Virus record (IMG/VR): IMGVR_UViG_3300037493_003695
Span: 1 to 46,488 of that record
From: a virus
DNA length: 46,488 nt
Direction: 5' to 3' (one strand)
Numbering within the stretch: position 1 is the stretch's first letter; each line of letters opens with the position of its first letter. Positions 28,782-36,328 of this stretch are shown piece by piece. Both the position numbers and the translations under genes were made by a program. The notes beneath the pieces were generated by a model. That model did not search any database. It had not been told where the DNA came from and saw only the letters and a list, made by a program, of their open reading frames with translations.

Positions 28782-29202
28782 ATCTTCTAACACCTGGTTT
28801 ACCAGTTCCTCTTTGTGGTTCATTACCTCTATGATAATGAGTTACATTTGGTTTAGGTGTGTTAATAGTCGGTGAAGGGTTGTTGTGTTGTGGTGGAGGT
28901 GGTGGTAACGGTAGTGTCGTCTGTTGGTAGTTATAGTTTGGATAATAATTATTGTTTCTATTATAGTAGTTATAATCAGAATAGTTGTTGTAGTACGTAG
29001 GGGGTAATACAGTTCTGTTCCCATAATAATCCTCACTTGATACAGGTCTTTCCTTTGGTTCGTGATGTGTTACCCAAAACTCTTCAGTCCTATTCCAATA
29101 CATCTCATCATCTTCAGGTCTTGTTCTGTCGTCAGTTAGATTTTCAAAACTAGCACAAGATGTGAATAGTAAGATAAAAAACAACACATTAATATTTTTC
29201 AT
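28780..29202 (-). CDS. Asn/Tyr/Pro-rich lipoprotein
   Basis: 140 residues. Signal peptide MKNINVLFFILLFTSCASFE with lipobox FTSC, so lipid-anchored at Cys16. The mature part is of low complexity: YYGNRTVLPPTYYNNYSDYN, an N/Y tract, a run of Pro (LPLPPPPPQH) and a basic C-terminus (GTGKPGVRR). Disordered surface protein; it may be a spanin-like or exclusion protein, but there is no direct sign. Stop codon lies in the bidirectional terminator. Confidence 0.7.
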   Translation of the reverse strand: MKNINVLFFILLFTSCASFENLTDDRTRPEDDEMYWNRTEEFWVTHHEPKERPVSSEDYYGNRTVLPPTYYNNYSDYNYYNRNNNYYPNYNYQQTTLPLPPPPPQHNNPSPTINTPKPNVTHYHRGNEPQRGTGKPGVRR

Positions 29203-29218
29203 ATATAATTTAATTTAA

Positions 29219-29566
29219 TTACCAATCAATACCAGGACCAAATTTCCTGTTGTCTACGATGTCTTCAATATACAATTCTATATTTGGAATCCAATCTTCC
29301 ATTCTAGCCTCAATTTCAGTTATTAAATTATCAAAATCTTCTCTTTTTGAGTTTTTGTGTACGGTAACTGAAACCATTATAGAAACTGTCTTATCAACAT
29401 AATTAACAACTATTTTATCCACTGAACTAACTTCATCAAGTTCATCCATTTCACCCATTCCCCACTCTTCAGATTCTTTTCTTATACTATCTAATGTTGA
29501 GTCAATTAACCCTTGGATTTGGTCCTGTAATATTTTAACTTGAGATTCTGTAACAATATACTTCAT
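29219..29566 (-). CDS. Putative virion-associated protein, IVTESQ leader
   Basis: 115 residues. MKYIVTESQVKILQDQIQGL is related to the MKYLITESQ paralogues at the left end, but the rest differs: an acidic helix (MGEMDELDEVSSVDKIVVNY), strands (KTVSIMVSVTVHKN) and FDNLITEIEARMEDW. The late-type motif TATTTATT is 4 nt upstream. Function unknown. Confidence 0.65.
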   Translation of the reverse strand: MKYIVTESQVKILQDQIQGLIDSTLDSIRKESEEWGMGEMDELDEVSSVDKIVVNYVDKTVSIMVSVTVHKNSKREDFDNLITEIEARMEDWIPNIELYIEDIVDNRKFGPGIDW

Positions 29567-29570
29567 ATAG

Positions 29571-29578
29571 AATAAATA
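29571..29578 (-). promoter_or_regulatory. Late-type promoter motif TATTTATT
   Basis: Octamer 4 nt before the ATG at 29566, next to the stop codon of the HAD gene. Confidence 0.45.
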
Positions 29579-30151
29579 TTATCCTTCCAAGAAAGATAAT
29601 ACCATTTCTTTAACACCAAGTTGTTTGATACCCTCATTGCTCAAAGGTGTTAAGACAAAGTTGTCCAATCCCCATTCGTGTTCAAACTCCATTCCATAAC
29701 GTAGTACGGTCTTTGCCATATTCAAATCGTCAATTGCCACCCAATGTGTAACTTCGGGATGGTTTGCCAACCAATCTTGGATTTCCATACTTCTTGTTCC
29801 TTCTAAATCCCAATTTCGGTGCCATGTAACTCTTGTTAAATCAAGTACATTACCTGTAAAGTCAATTGGTCGTTTGATGATACCCTGTTTTTCGTAGTAG
29901 TCACCCATTTCTTCAACATTAACCCAACGTTTCCAATCAGAAGATACAACGATTTCAGCACCGGTCTTTTCCAAGATTTCATTTAATACCTTGATTGCCT
30001 TTTTGTCAAAGTTATCAAAACGAGCATCAACAGGCATTGACATAACATCTTGACTTAACTTCTTTCTTGCTTTTTGTTGTTTTTTAAATCGTGACCCCCA
30101 GTTACCTGATAAACAGATAACTCCATCGTGGTCTAACATTATTACGCGCAT
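29579..30151 (-). CDS. HAD superfamily phosphatase-like protein
   Basis: 190 residues. Motif I MLDHDGV (Asp7 nucleophile, Asp9), motif II IVVSSDWKRW (Ser/Asp) and AIDDLNMAKT as the acidic motif IV. The VSSDWK form is typical of the HAD group fused to RNA-repair and unknown phage proteins. Probably a phosphatase for a nucleotide or nucleic acid end. Short operon with the 47- and 59-residue genes upstream, separated by 1 nt. Confidence 0.8.
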   Translation of the reverse strand: MRVIMLDHDGVICLSGNWGSRFKKQQKARKKLSQDVMSMPVDARFDNFDKKAIKVLNEILEKTGAEIVVSSDWKRWVNVEEMGDYYEKQGIIKRPIDFTGNVLDLTRVTWHRNWDLEGTRSMEIQDWLANHPEVTHWVAIDDLNMAKTVLRYGMEFEHEWGLDNFVLTPLSNEGIKQLGVKEMVLSFLEG

Positions 30152-30152
30152 A

Positions 30153-30296
30153 TTATTTCTTTTTTAAAGGTTTTTTAACAGGTTCGTATTTGTATTTGAT
30201 ATCAACGGAAATAGGTCCGTTCTTGAACTTATCTAAATCGTAAGTCCATGTTGACACTGTTTCTTCATCTTCGTAAACTCTTGTAAATTTTTTCAT
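30153..30296 (-). CDS. Small protein (47 aa), unknown function
   Basis: ATG at 30296, TAA at 30153. MKKFTRVYEDEETVSTWTYD, then LDKFKNGPISVDIKYKYEPV and a lysine end. Strand-rich and charged. Gaps of 1 nt on both sides place it firmly in the operon 30477-29579. Confidence 0.7.
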   Translation of the reverse strand: MKKFTRVYEDEETVSTWTYDLDKFKNGPISVDIKYKYEPVKKPLKKK

Positions 30297-30297
30297 A

Positions 30298-30477
30298 TTA
30301 AAGTATTAAAAATAAAATTAAATAAAAAAAACCAATTACCAATAATCCAACTAAAAACGTACCAATTAGGTTTGCAATTTCTTCTTGTACACCCTCAAAT
30401 TTAGCTCCCCTTTTATAGTAATCCATAAATCGGCTAAAACACGTGAATATTAAACAGTTGATAAAAAATCCAATCAT
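30298..30477 (-). CDS. Small membrane protein, two helices
   Basis: 59 residues from the ATG at 30477 (MIGFFINCLIFTCFSRFMDY); an earlier TTG at 30510 is less likely since it lies in the dnaK terminator. Helices at ~1-16 and ~38-57 (IGTFLVGLLVIGFFYLILFL) flank a charged loop (YYKRGAKFEGVQEEIANL). Start of a short operon with the HAD gene. Confidence 0.6.
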   Translation of the reverse strand: MIGFFINCLIFTCFSRFMDYYKRGAKFEGVQEEIANLIGTFLVGLLVIGFFYLILFLIL

Positions 30478-30501
30478 ACACAAATATACTACAAAAAATA
30501 A

Positions 30502-30531
30502 AACCCCCAAAATTTTGAGGGTCTTATTTTA
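30502..30531 (-). terminator. Terminator after dnaK
   Basis: CCCTCAAAATTTTGGGGG hairpin followed by TTTTATTTTTT on the minus strand. Confidence 0.75.
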
Positions 30532-30543
30532 TAAAATTTTAAG

Positions 30544-32406
30544 TTATTTTTTAACTTCTTCAAAATCAACATCAGATACTTCAGAATCTTGTTCGGTCAT
30601 GTTCTCTTCACCTTGACCATAAAGTGTTGAACTTATCTCTTGGAATGTTGAATTCAATTTATCCATGTTAACCTTAATATCTTCAACATTTCTTTCTAAA
30701 TGTGACTTTTTCAATTCATCAAGTGCGGTATTGATATCTGATTTTTGAGTTTCAGTTAGTTTATCATCTAAATCTTTTAATGTTTTTTCAATTGAAAAGA
30801 TTAGTGAATCCGCCTGATTTATTGTTTCAGCATCTTCTTTCGCCTTTTTATCAGATTCAGCGTTCATCTCAGCTTCTTTTCTCATGTTTTCAATTTCTTC
30901 TTTTGAAAGTCCTGAAGATGCCTCAATTCTAATGGTTTGTTTCTTATCCGTTCCTTTATCAACTGCCGATACATTAATGATACCATTTGCATCAATATCA
31001 AATATCACTTCAATTTGTGGAACCCCTCTCATTGATGGTGGAATACCGTCCAAGTGGAATCGTCCAATGGTTCGGTTATCTTTAGCCATTGCTCTTTCAC
31101 CTTGTAATACGTGGATTTCAACTGTTGGTTGGTTATCAACTGCGGTTGAGAATACTTGTGATTTCTTGGTTGGGATTGTGGTGTTTGCCTCAATTAATTT
31201 TGTGAATACTCCACCCATAGTTTCAATACCTAATGAAAGTGGGGTTACGTCTAACAACAATACATCTTTAACATCACCCGCTAATACTCCCGCTTGGATA
31301 GCAGCTCCAAGAGCAACAACTTCATCAGGATTAACACCTTTTGACGGTTCTTTACCAAAAAACTTCTTAACCGATTCTTGGATTGCCGGAATACGTGTTG
31401 TTCCACCAACCAAAATGATTTCATCAATATCGGTTGTCTTAAGTCCTGCGTTCTTCAAAGCCGACTTACAAGGAGCAATAGTTCTTTCAACCAAACTATC
31501 AACAAGTTGTTCAAATTTGGCTTTAGACAATGTTCTTACCAAGTGTTTCGGTATACCATCAACAGGCATAATGTATGGTAAGTTAATCTCAGTAGATGGT
31601 GAAGAAGATAATTCAATCTTCGCCTTCTCAGCTCCTTCACGAAGACGTTGAAGAGCCATAGCATCTTTTGTCAAGTCAATTCCGTTTTCGTCTTTGAATT
31701 CGGTTACTAACCAATCAATGATTGCTTGGTCAAAGTCATCACCACCAAGGTGTGTATCACCATCGGTAGATAATACCTCAAATACACCATCACCTAACTC
31801 CAAAACTGATACGTCATGAGTTCCACCACCACAGTCAAACACAACAATCTTCATCTCTTTAGATTGTTTGTCAAGACCATAAGCAAGTGCTGCCGCGGTT
31901 GGTTCATTAACAATTCTCATCACCTTCAACCCCGCAATCTCACCAGCCTCTTTTGTAGCCTGACGTTGAGCGTCGTTAAAGTAAGCCGGAACTGTGATAA
32001 CCGCCTCAGTTACCTCTGAACCCAAATAATCTTCAGCAGTTTGTTTCATCTTCTGAAGAACCATTGCTGAAATTTCTTGTGGAGAATACTCCTTACCGTC
32101 AATCTCAACACGAGGAGTTCCTTTACTGTTCACCACTTTATAGGGAACACGTTTAACCTCACCCTTACTTTCATCAAAGCTACTTCCCATGAAACGCTTG
32201 ATAGATGAAATAGTTTTATCAGGATTAGTAACCGCCTGACGTTTAGCCGGGTCACCAACCTTTCTCTCACCACCATTTAAGAATCCTACAATTGAAGGGG
32301 TGGTTCTTTTTCCTTCACTGTTTGTAATAACAACTGGTTCGTTACCTTCCATTACGGCAACACATGAATTAGTTGTTCCAAGGTCAATACCTATTATTTT
32401 TCCCAT
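30544..32406 (-). CDS. dnaK: Hsp70 chaperone DnaK
   Basis: 620 residues, full length. ATPase domain: [13 protein letters not shown] (phosphate 1), [28 protein letters not shown] (phosphate 2) and [13 protein letters not shown] (adenosine). Interdomain linker [12 protein letters not shown], then substrate-binding strands and a helical lid ending in an acidic tail ([17 protein letters not shown]). It folds new or stressed proteins with a J-protein and GrpE, neither of which is visible here, so host partners are implied. TTGACT-N17-TATAAT lies ~22 nt upstream of the ATG. One of several proteostasis genes (clpP, FKBP). Confidence 0.97.
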   Translation of the reverse strand: MGKIIGIDLGTTNSCVAVMEGNEPVVITNSEGKRTTPSIVGFLNGGERKVGDPAKRQAVTNPDKTISSIKRFMGSSFDESKGEVKRVPYKVVNSKGTPRVEIDGKEYSPQEISAMVLQKMKQTAEDYLGSEVTEAVITVPAYFNDAQRQATKEAGEIAGLKVMRIVNEPTAAALAYGLDKQSKEMKIVVFDCGGGTHDVSVLELGDGVFEVLSTDGDTHLGGDDFDQAIIDWLVTEFKDENGIDLTKDAMALQRLREGAEKAKIELSSSPSTEINLPYIMPVDGIPKHLVRTLSKAKFEQLVDSLVERTIAPCKSALKNAGLKTTDIDEIILVGGTTRIPAIQESVKKFFGKEPSKGVNPDEVVALGAAIQAGVLAGDVKDVLLLDVTPLSLGIETMGGVFTKLIEANTTIPTKKSQVFSTAVDNQPTVEIHVLQGERAMAKDNRTIGRFHLDGIPPSMRGVPQIEVIFDIDANGIINVSAVDKGTDKKQTIRIEASSGLSKEEIENMRKEAEMNAESDKKAKEDAETINQADSLIFSIEKTLKDLDDKLTETQKSDINTALDELKKSHLERNVEDIKVNMDKLNSTFQEISSTLYGQGEENMTEQDSEVSDVDFEEVKK

Positions 32407-32427
32407 AGTTTAATTAATTTTTGTTTA

Positions 32428-32456
32428 ATTATATGAATTTTATTTTATGGAGTCAA
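32428..32456 (-). promoter_or_regulatory. TTGACT-N17-TATAAT promoter of dnaK
   Basis: Hexamers and spacing identical to those upstream of the T9SS-domain gene at 6601. Confidence 0.65.
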
Positions 32457-32498
32457 GTCCGACCCCGATTATTAAACAATGTGCCAAAATAAAAAAAC

Positions 32499-32511
32499 TG
32501 ACATTTTGTCA
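32499..32511. promoter_or_regulatory. Perfect inverted repeat TGACA-TTT-TGTCA
   Basis: Located between the SMR-like gene and the dnaK promoter. Could be a protein-binding operator; no repeat of it was noticed elsewhere. Confidence 0.35.
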
Positions 32512-32537
32512 TATAAATCAAACTGAGATAAGGGGAC

Positions 32538-32876
32538 TTATTTCCAAAACAACTGAACCATCAATATCATTAAACTCAATACTAAACATACACCAGTTTT
32601 AATTGTTATCGGTTCCCCAAATAATGTAGTTGACATAATTGTAAACATTATTGTTCCAATTACAAACCCTATTAATCTAGATGGCCACAACTGACCATTA
32701 AAATGTTGGACCATCAAACCAACTGATGTCATAAATAATATTGATATAGGAATCCCCATTAACACGACCAACCACTGATGATTTTTCATCCACTCAAACT
32801 TCCATCTTCCTTGTAGTTGTAAGAAAGTTAGTACTTGAGCGAGAGCTCCCACTAACATTGCTAATATTAATTTCAT
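32538..32876 (-). CDS. Small multidrug-resistance-like membrane protein
   Basis: 112 residues from the ATG at 32876 (MKLILAMLVGALAQVLTFLQ). Four hydrophobic helices: ~1-20, ~34-54 (WLVVLMGIPISILFMTSVGL), ~66-86 (SRLIGFVIGTIMFTIMSTTL) and ~92-110. Length, four helices and a FGEPITIKTGVCLVLSLMIL end resemble SMR/EamA-type carriers, although the conserved membrane Glu of helix 1 is not evident. May move small molecules or be a membrane scaffold. Confidence 0.6.
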   Translation of the reverse strand: MKLILAMLVGALAQVLTFLQLQGRWKFEWMKNHQWLVVLMGIPISILFMTSVGLMVQHFNGQLWPSRLIGFVIGTIMFTIMSTTLFGEPITIKTGVCLVLSLMILMVQLFWK

Positions 32877-32937
32877 ATTTCTTTTACAATATAATATAAA
32901 AATCATGTTAAATCATTTATTTTTCAAAAATATCACA

Positions 32938-33008
32938 TATTTATTTCAAAATGACAAACACCAATTTAGAAAATATATAAATAATCCTCCTTCGGGAGGA
33001 TTTTTTTT
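32938..33008 (+). other. Orphan late promoter, 9-codon frame and terminator
   Basis: TATTTATT (32938-32945), then after 5 nt the short frame MTNTNLENI (32951-32980), then an ATCCTCC-TTCG-GGAGGAT hairpin with eight T (32984-33008). Complete transcription unit of ~55 nt with no proper gene. Small RNA, leader peptide or remnant of a deleted gene. Confidence 0.45.
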
Positions 33009-33042
33009 GCCCTTTTAATAAATAAAATAAAAAAAACAAAAA

Positions 33043-33894
33043 ATGAAAAACACAGAAACTTACAACGAGTTAGTTCAAAAGATGAGAACATTCTTCCAAA
33101 ACAAAGGATTTAAAGAAGTTCCAACCCAATCAAGATTGTCAATCTTGGCAGCGTGTGAAAATCCACACTCAATAACAACGTTTAATTATCAGGGAGAGGT
33201 TTGGCCACTACCACAGACAGGTCAAATGTGGTTAGAATACGAACTTCTTAAGAATCCTGAATGGGACGGTGTATATTGTATTTCAACATCTTATAGACAA
33301 GAAAAAGACCCAATACCAGGTCGTCATGAAATGATTTTCCCAATGTTTGAGTTTGAATCAAAAGGTGGAATGAAAGAAATGTTAAAACTTGAATCAGAAC
33401 TTTTAGATTATCTTGGATTTAATAGTCCTGTAGAAGTAAACTATGATGATGTTTGTGATGAATATGGTGGAGTTCAAATTTTAGAGAACGAACACGAGAC
33501 AAGAATGTGGGAAGAGAAAGGTTCAGTAGTATCTCTACAGAACTTTCCATACAGAACAAATCCATTTTGGAATATGAGAGAAGGTAAAAACAAAATATTC
33601 AACAAAGTTGATGTAATTTTATTCGGTCAAGAAACAATTGGTTCGGCTGAAAGAAGTTCCAATGTTGAAGAGATGAGAAATAACTTCTACACAATTGAGA
33701 ATGGAAAATATTCTGAAAAACTTTTTGAATTATTTGGTAAAGAAAGAGTAGAAAAAGAATTGGAAGAGTTTTTATCACATGATTTCTTCCCACGATTTGG
33801 TGGTGGAATAGGGATGACTCGTTTAGCAAGAGCTTACGAATTAAATAAAAAACTTAACGAAGAGGTTTGGGAAACTGAATCAACAGGATATTAA
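33043..33894 (+). CDS. Class II aminoacyl-tRNA synthetase-like enzyme (Asp/Asn type catalytic core)
   Basis: 283 residues, much shorter than AsnRS or AspRS (~430+). Motif 2 ISTSYRQEKDPIPGRHEMIF (Arg85, Glu87) and motif 3 RFGGGIGMTRLARA near residues 250-266 are intact, so ATP and amino acid can be bound and activated. The N-terminal anticodon-binding barrel is absent. Such stand-alone cores act as asparagine synthetase (AsnA, archaeal AS-AR) or modify other molecules. Role in asparagine supply or tRNA/protein modification in infection is inferred. No clear promoter beyond the AT-rich leader; terminator at 33899-33930. Confidence 0.85.
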   Translation: MKNTETYNELVQKMRTFFQNKGFKEVPTQSRLSILAACENPHSITTFNYQGEVWPLPQTGQMWLEYELLKNPEWDGVYCISTSYRQEKDPIPGRHEMIFPMFEFESKGGMKEMLKLESELLDYLGFNSPVEVNYDDVCDEYGGVQILENEHETRMWEEKGSVVSLQNFPYRTNPFWNMREGKNKIFNKVDVILFGQETIGSAERSSNVEEMRNNFYTIENGKYSEKLFELFGKERVEKELEEFLSHDFFPRFGGGIGMTRLARAYELNKKLNEEVWETESTGY

Positions 33895-33898
33895 AAAT

Positions 33899-33930
33899 GA
33901 AAAACCCCACTTGAAAGAGTGGGGTTTTTA
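33899..33930. terminator. Bidirectional terminator
   Basis: AAAAACCCCACT-TGAA-AGTGGGG (with a bulge) and TTTTT; ends both the synthetase-like gene and the two-component operon. Confidence 0.85.
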
Positions 33931-33946
33931 ATACTATCTTAATTTA

Positions 33947-34471
33947 TTAGATATTTTCTTCACCTTCTTGTGTTGGTTCCTCAGTTGGGTATTCCTCAAC
34001 AATTGGTTCCTTATATACTTCAGGTTCAGTATAAACAATTGGTTCTTCAACAACCACAGGAGTTTCTTCTTTAACCTTTGTAACTATAACAACTGGTTCT
34101 TGTGGTGGTCTTGGTGTTGTTGGGTATTCCGCAACATTAGATAATACTGTTCCATCCTCTTCATCAACCTTTTGGATTAACATCTTATCTCTGTCCTCAG
34201 AGTTAAACCAGTAATCAACAACCTTGTTAAGATTACCAACGAATGCTCCAAACAATATCAATAACATTTCTTTCCAGTTCTCTTCAATTGATACACCGAA
34301 AAATACTGCGGAGTTTATACCAGCAATGATGAAAAAGAATAAGAACAATACAATCATTGTTATCTTCCATCTGTTTGCTTGCATTTGTTGAAGCATATAA
34401 TAAAAACGATTTTTATCTTCAACCTTTACATACGGAGTTTCACCGAAAATTAATCTTTTAAATCTACTCAT
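33947..34471 (-). CDS. Membrane protein with Pro/Glu-rich tail (kinase operon)
   Basis: 174 residues. Two helices at ~37-58 (ITMIVLFLFFFIIAGINSAV) and ~66-84 (EMLLILFGAFVGNLNKVVDY), then an extended tail of P, E, V, T (VVVEEPIVYTEPEVYKEPIV) that should be disordered. The two-helix part with FGAFVGNxNKVVDYWF resembles small phage proteins near holin and portal-type genes. Last gene of the late two-component operon; an effector or anchor is the simplest guess. Confidence 0.65.
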   Translation of the reverse strand: MSRFKRLIFGETPYVKVEDKNRFYYMLQQMQANRWKITMIVLFLFFFIIAGINSAVFFGVSIEENWKEMLLILFGAFVGNLNKVVDYWFNSEDRDKMLIQKVDEEDGTVLSNVAEYPTTPRPPQEPVVIVTKVKEETPVVVEEPIVYTEPEVYKEPIVEEYPTEEPTQEGEENI

Positions 34472-34488
34472 TTTTTTTATTTTTTTAT

Positions 34489-35172
34489 TTATTTATCTTT
34501 GTTAGGACTTGCCCCATACTTCACCCCAAGTATTGTTCCTACGATACTGAAACTATTTGTTAATAGAATACCGAACATATTACTCCAAGTGGAGCCAATA
34601 ATATCCGTATCCATTCCTATTGTCATAGAATAAACATATATTCCAGTCGTAATACATCCAACACCTATGATTACATAAAGAGCAACTCTAACAATATTGT
34701 TTATCAACTCAAACTGAGTTTTCTTTTGTATTAAATCTAAATTGTTTTCCGCCTCATTTTTAGCATTTTCAGCAGTTATTCTTGCTTGTTCTGACTTAAC
34801 CATTTCTGTTTGAAGTTCATCAGTCAACCTGATGTTTTCCAATTTCCATTCATTAAGTTCTCTGTTTTGAACTTCAAATGTTAGTTTTGACTCCTCAACA
34901 TTTTTTAATGTTTCTTGGAGTTCCTCCATCATTCTTTGATTTTCCTCATTGAGTGTGGTTAAATCTTTGTTCTGAATCTGAACCTGTTTAGTTATCTCTA
35001 AACGTTTACGTCTGGTTGTTGTATCCTTTTCAATACAAGTCTTAAGATACTCTTTAAACTCTTGGTCGTCTTCATCATCTATTAATTTAGTAATGTTACC
35101 CTCAAGACCAATGTTCTTGGTCTTAAAGGTTTCTATCAATATCTTCTTTGTATTTTTATCTAAAACAATCAT
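34489..35172 (-). CDS. Coiled-coil protein with two C-terminal membrane helices (kinase operon)
   Basis: 227 residues. Residues ~55-150 are a long coiled coil (ENQRMMEELQETLKNVEESK and further heptads). Two hydrophobic helices follow at ~160-183 (IVRVALYVIIGVGCITTGIY) and ~196-217 (WSNMFGILLTNSFSIVGTIL). Overlaps the receiver gene by 4 nt (ATGA), so translation is coupled. The order receiver, coiled-coil membrane protein, membrane protein suggests these carry the output of the signal. Mechanism unknown. Confidence 0.7.
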   Translation of the reverse strand: MIVLDKNTKKILIETFKTKNIGLEGNITKLIDDEDDQEFKEYLKTCIEKDTTTRRKRLEITKQVQIQNKDLTTLNEENQRMMEELQETLKNVEESKLTFEVQNRELNEWKLENIRLTDELQTEMVKSEQARITAENAKNEAENNLDLIQKKTQFELINNIVRVALYVIIGVGCITTGIYVYSMTIGMDTDIIGSTWSNMFGILLTNSFSIVGTILGVKYGASPNKDK

Positions 35173-35600
35173 TTATAAACTTTGAAAGGGTTTGTTCTAT
35201 TCTTATATCCTTCGTAATCTTTCTTAAACTCTTCCAGTCTTGGTTCAATATCATCCGACTTGATAATCCAAAACTGAGCACCAGCCTGAACGGCTTTAGC
35301 CTGTTCTTCAGGTTCGTTACTTGAAGATATGATACCAATAACTACGTTGTTACCATATTCAAAATTAATTTTACGGATAAGTTCAATACCATCAAAGGAT
35401 GAACCTATAATGTTTAAATCCACAAACACACATTCAGGTTTTCCGTCAGGTTTCTTTTGCCAATCAGCAAATAATTTAGCAGCTTCGTCTGAACTATTCA
35501 AACTCTTTAATGACAAAGTAATGTCCAATAAAGAACAGGAATCTTCAAAAACTAAATGAAAAAGATTTTCATCATCAACTAATAGAATTGAGTCTATCAT
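35169..35600 (-). CDS. Response regulator receiver domain, no output domain
   Basis: 143 residues. Acid pair Asp9-Asp10 (LLVDDE), phospho-acceptor Asp61 (FVDLN), switch Ser (IISSSN, ~92) and Lys114 (IIKSDD) are all present in the CheY-like order. No DNA-binding or enzymatic domain follows, so it must act by protein contact, as CheY or Spo0F do. Lies in the same operon as two histidine kinases, the presumed phosphodonors, with a GIY-YIG gene between them. Confidence 0.93.
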   Translation of the reverse strand: MIDSILLVDDENLFHLVFEDSCSLLDITLSLKSLNSSDEAAKLFADWQKKPDGKPECVFVDLNIIGSSFDGIELIRKINFEYGNNVVIGIISSSNEPEEQAKAVQAGAQFWIIKSDDIEPRLEEFKKDYEGYKNRTNPFKVYK

Positions 35601-35605
35601 TTTTT

Positions 35606-36328
35606 TTATACGTATTTAAAATTTATTTTGTTTTGTTTTATTTTTTGTTTGAAATTAGAATACCCCATTCCTATTGAATTTGCAGCGTCTTTTAATGTTT
35701 CGTAATAAATACCATTTAACATATTAATAACCATTTTAGAGTTGGGATTATCTCCCGATGTTTTTTTACCTTTTTTAGATATACTCATTTTTAATTTACT
35801 TTCCTCTGAAAAGGTAATTCCTTTATTCCAACTACTTCTTCCTTTTGAGTTTTTTGAAATTTTTAATTTACTTTCCTCACTCATTTTTTTACCAGTCCTA
35901 TATTGTCTTATTTTTTCACCGTGTTCTTTAGGTTTTTTAATACCCTTTACCGATTCACTTTGTCTTTTTTTAGATTCCTCAGTTCTTTTTTTTCCTCGGT
36001 TACCATTACCTAACAAATACCTAGTATCTTCATTAATTACTTTATTTAAAGTCCCTTCACCTCCATCAGTCATATTGGATAAAATACCAGTCTTATTATT
36101 TATTCTACCATATTTTTTAATTAATTCTATTTCAATCCTACAAGCCTCACCCCATTCAATATTTTTATGTAATATCTCAACTAAAATTTCAGTTTTATTT
36201 TTAATTCTTTCCCATATTTCATTTCTTTCAGAGAACTTATTTGCCCGATAAAAATTTAAATCACTACCAATACCAATATAGAAAACTTCATTTTTGTCTT
36301 TTCTAATATGTCTATATACGTAGGCCAT
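35606..36328 (-). CDS. GIY-YIG homing endonuclease with NUMOD modules
   Basis: 240 residues. GIY-YIG nuclease: YVYRHIRKDKNEVFYIGIG (with Y and FYIG), Arg in NFYRA and catalytic Glu in EACRIEIELIKKYG. Next come several NUMOD3 repeats (RTEESKKRQSESVKG, MSEESKLKISKNSKG, FSEESKLKMSISKKG) and a C-terminal NUMOD1-like HTH (YYETLKDAANSIGMGYSNFK). It fits exactly between the second kinase and the receiver gene (0 and 5 nt gaps), so it has invaded the operon without breaking a gene. Confidence 0.92.
   Translation of the reverse strand: MAYVYRHIRKDKNEVFYIGIGSDLNFYRANKFSERNEIWERIKNKTEILVEILHKNIEWGEACRIEIELIKKYGRINNKTGILSNMTDGGEGTLNKVINEDTRYLLGNGNRGKKRTEESKKRQSESVKGIKKPKEHGEKIRQYRTGKKMSEESKLKISKNSKGRSSWNKGITFSEESKLKMSISKKGKKTSGDNPNSKMVINMLNGIYYETLKDAANSIGMGYSNFKQKIKQNKINFKYV

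Noticed and set aside
30884-31651. Long open frame antisense to dnaK
   Set aside because: It mirrors the codon pattern of dnaK and its product (Ser/Pro/Thr-rich) has no domain.
35742-36251. Open frame antisense to the GIY-YIG gene
   Set aside because: Leu/Ser/Phe-rich product from the complement of the Lys/Glu-rich NUMOD region; no support.
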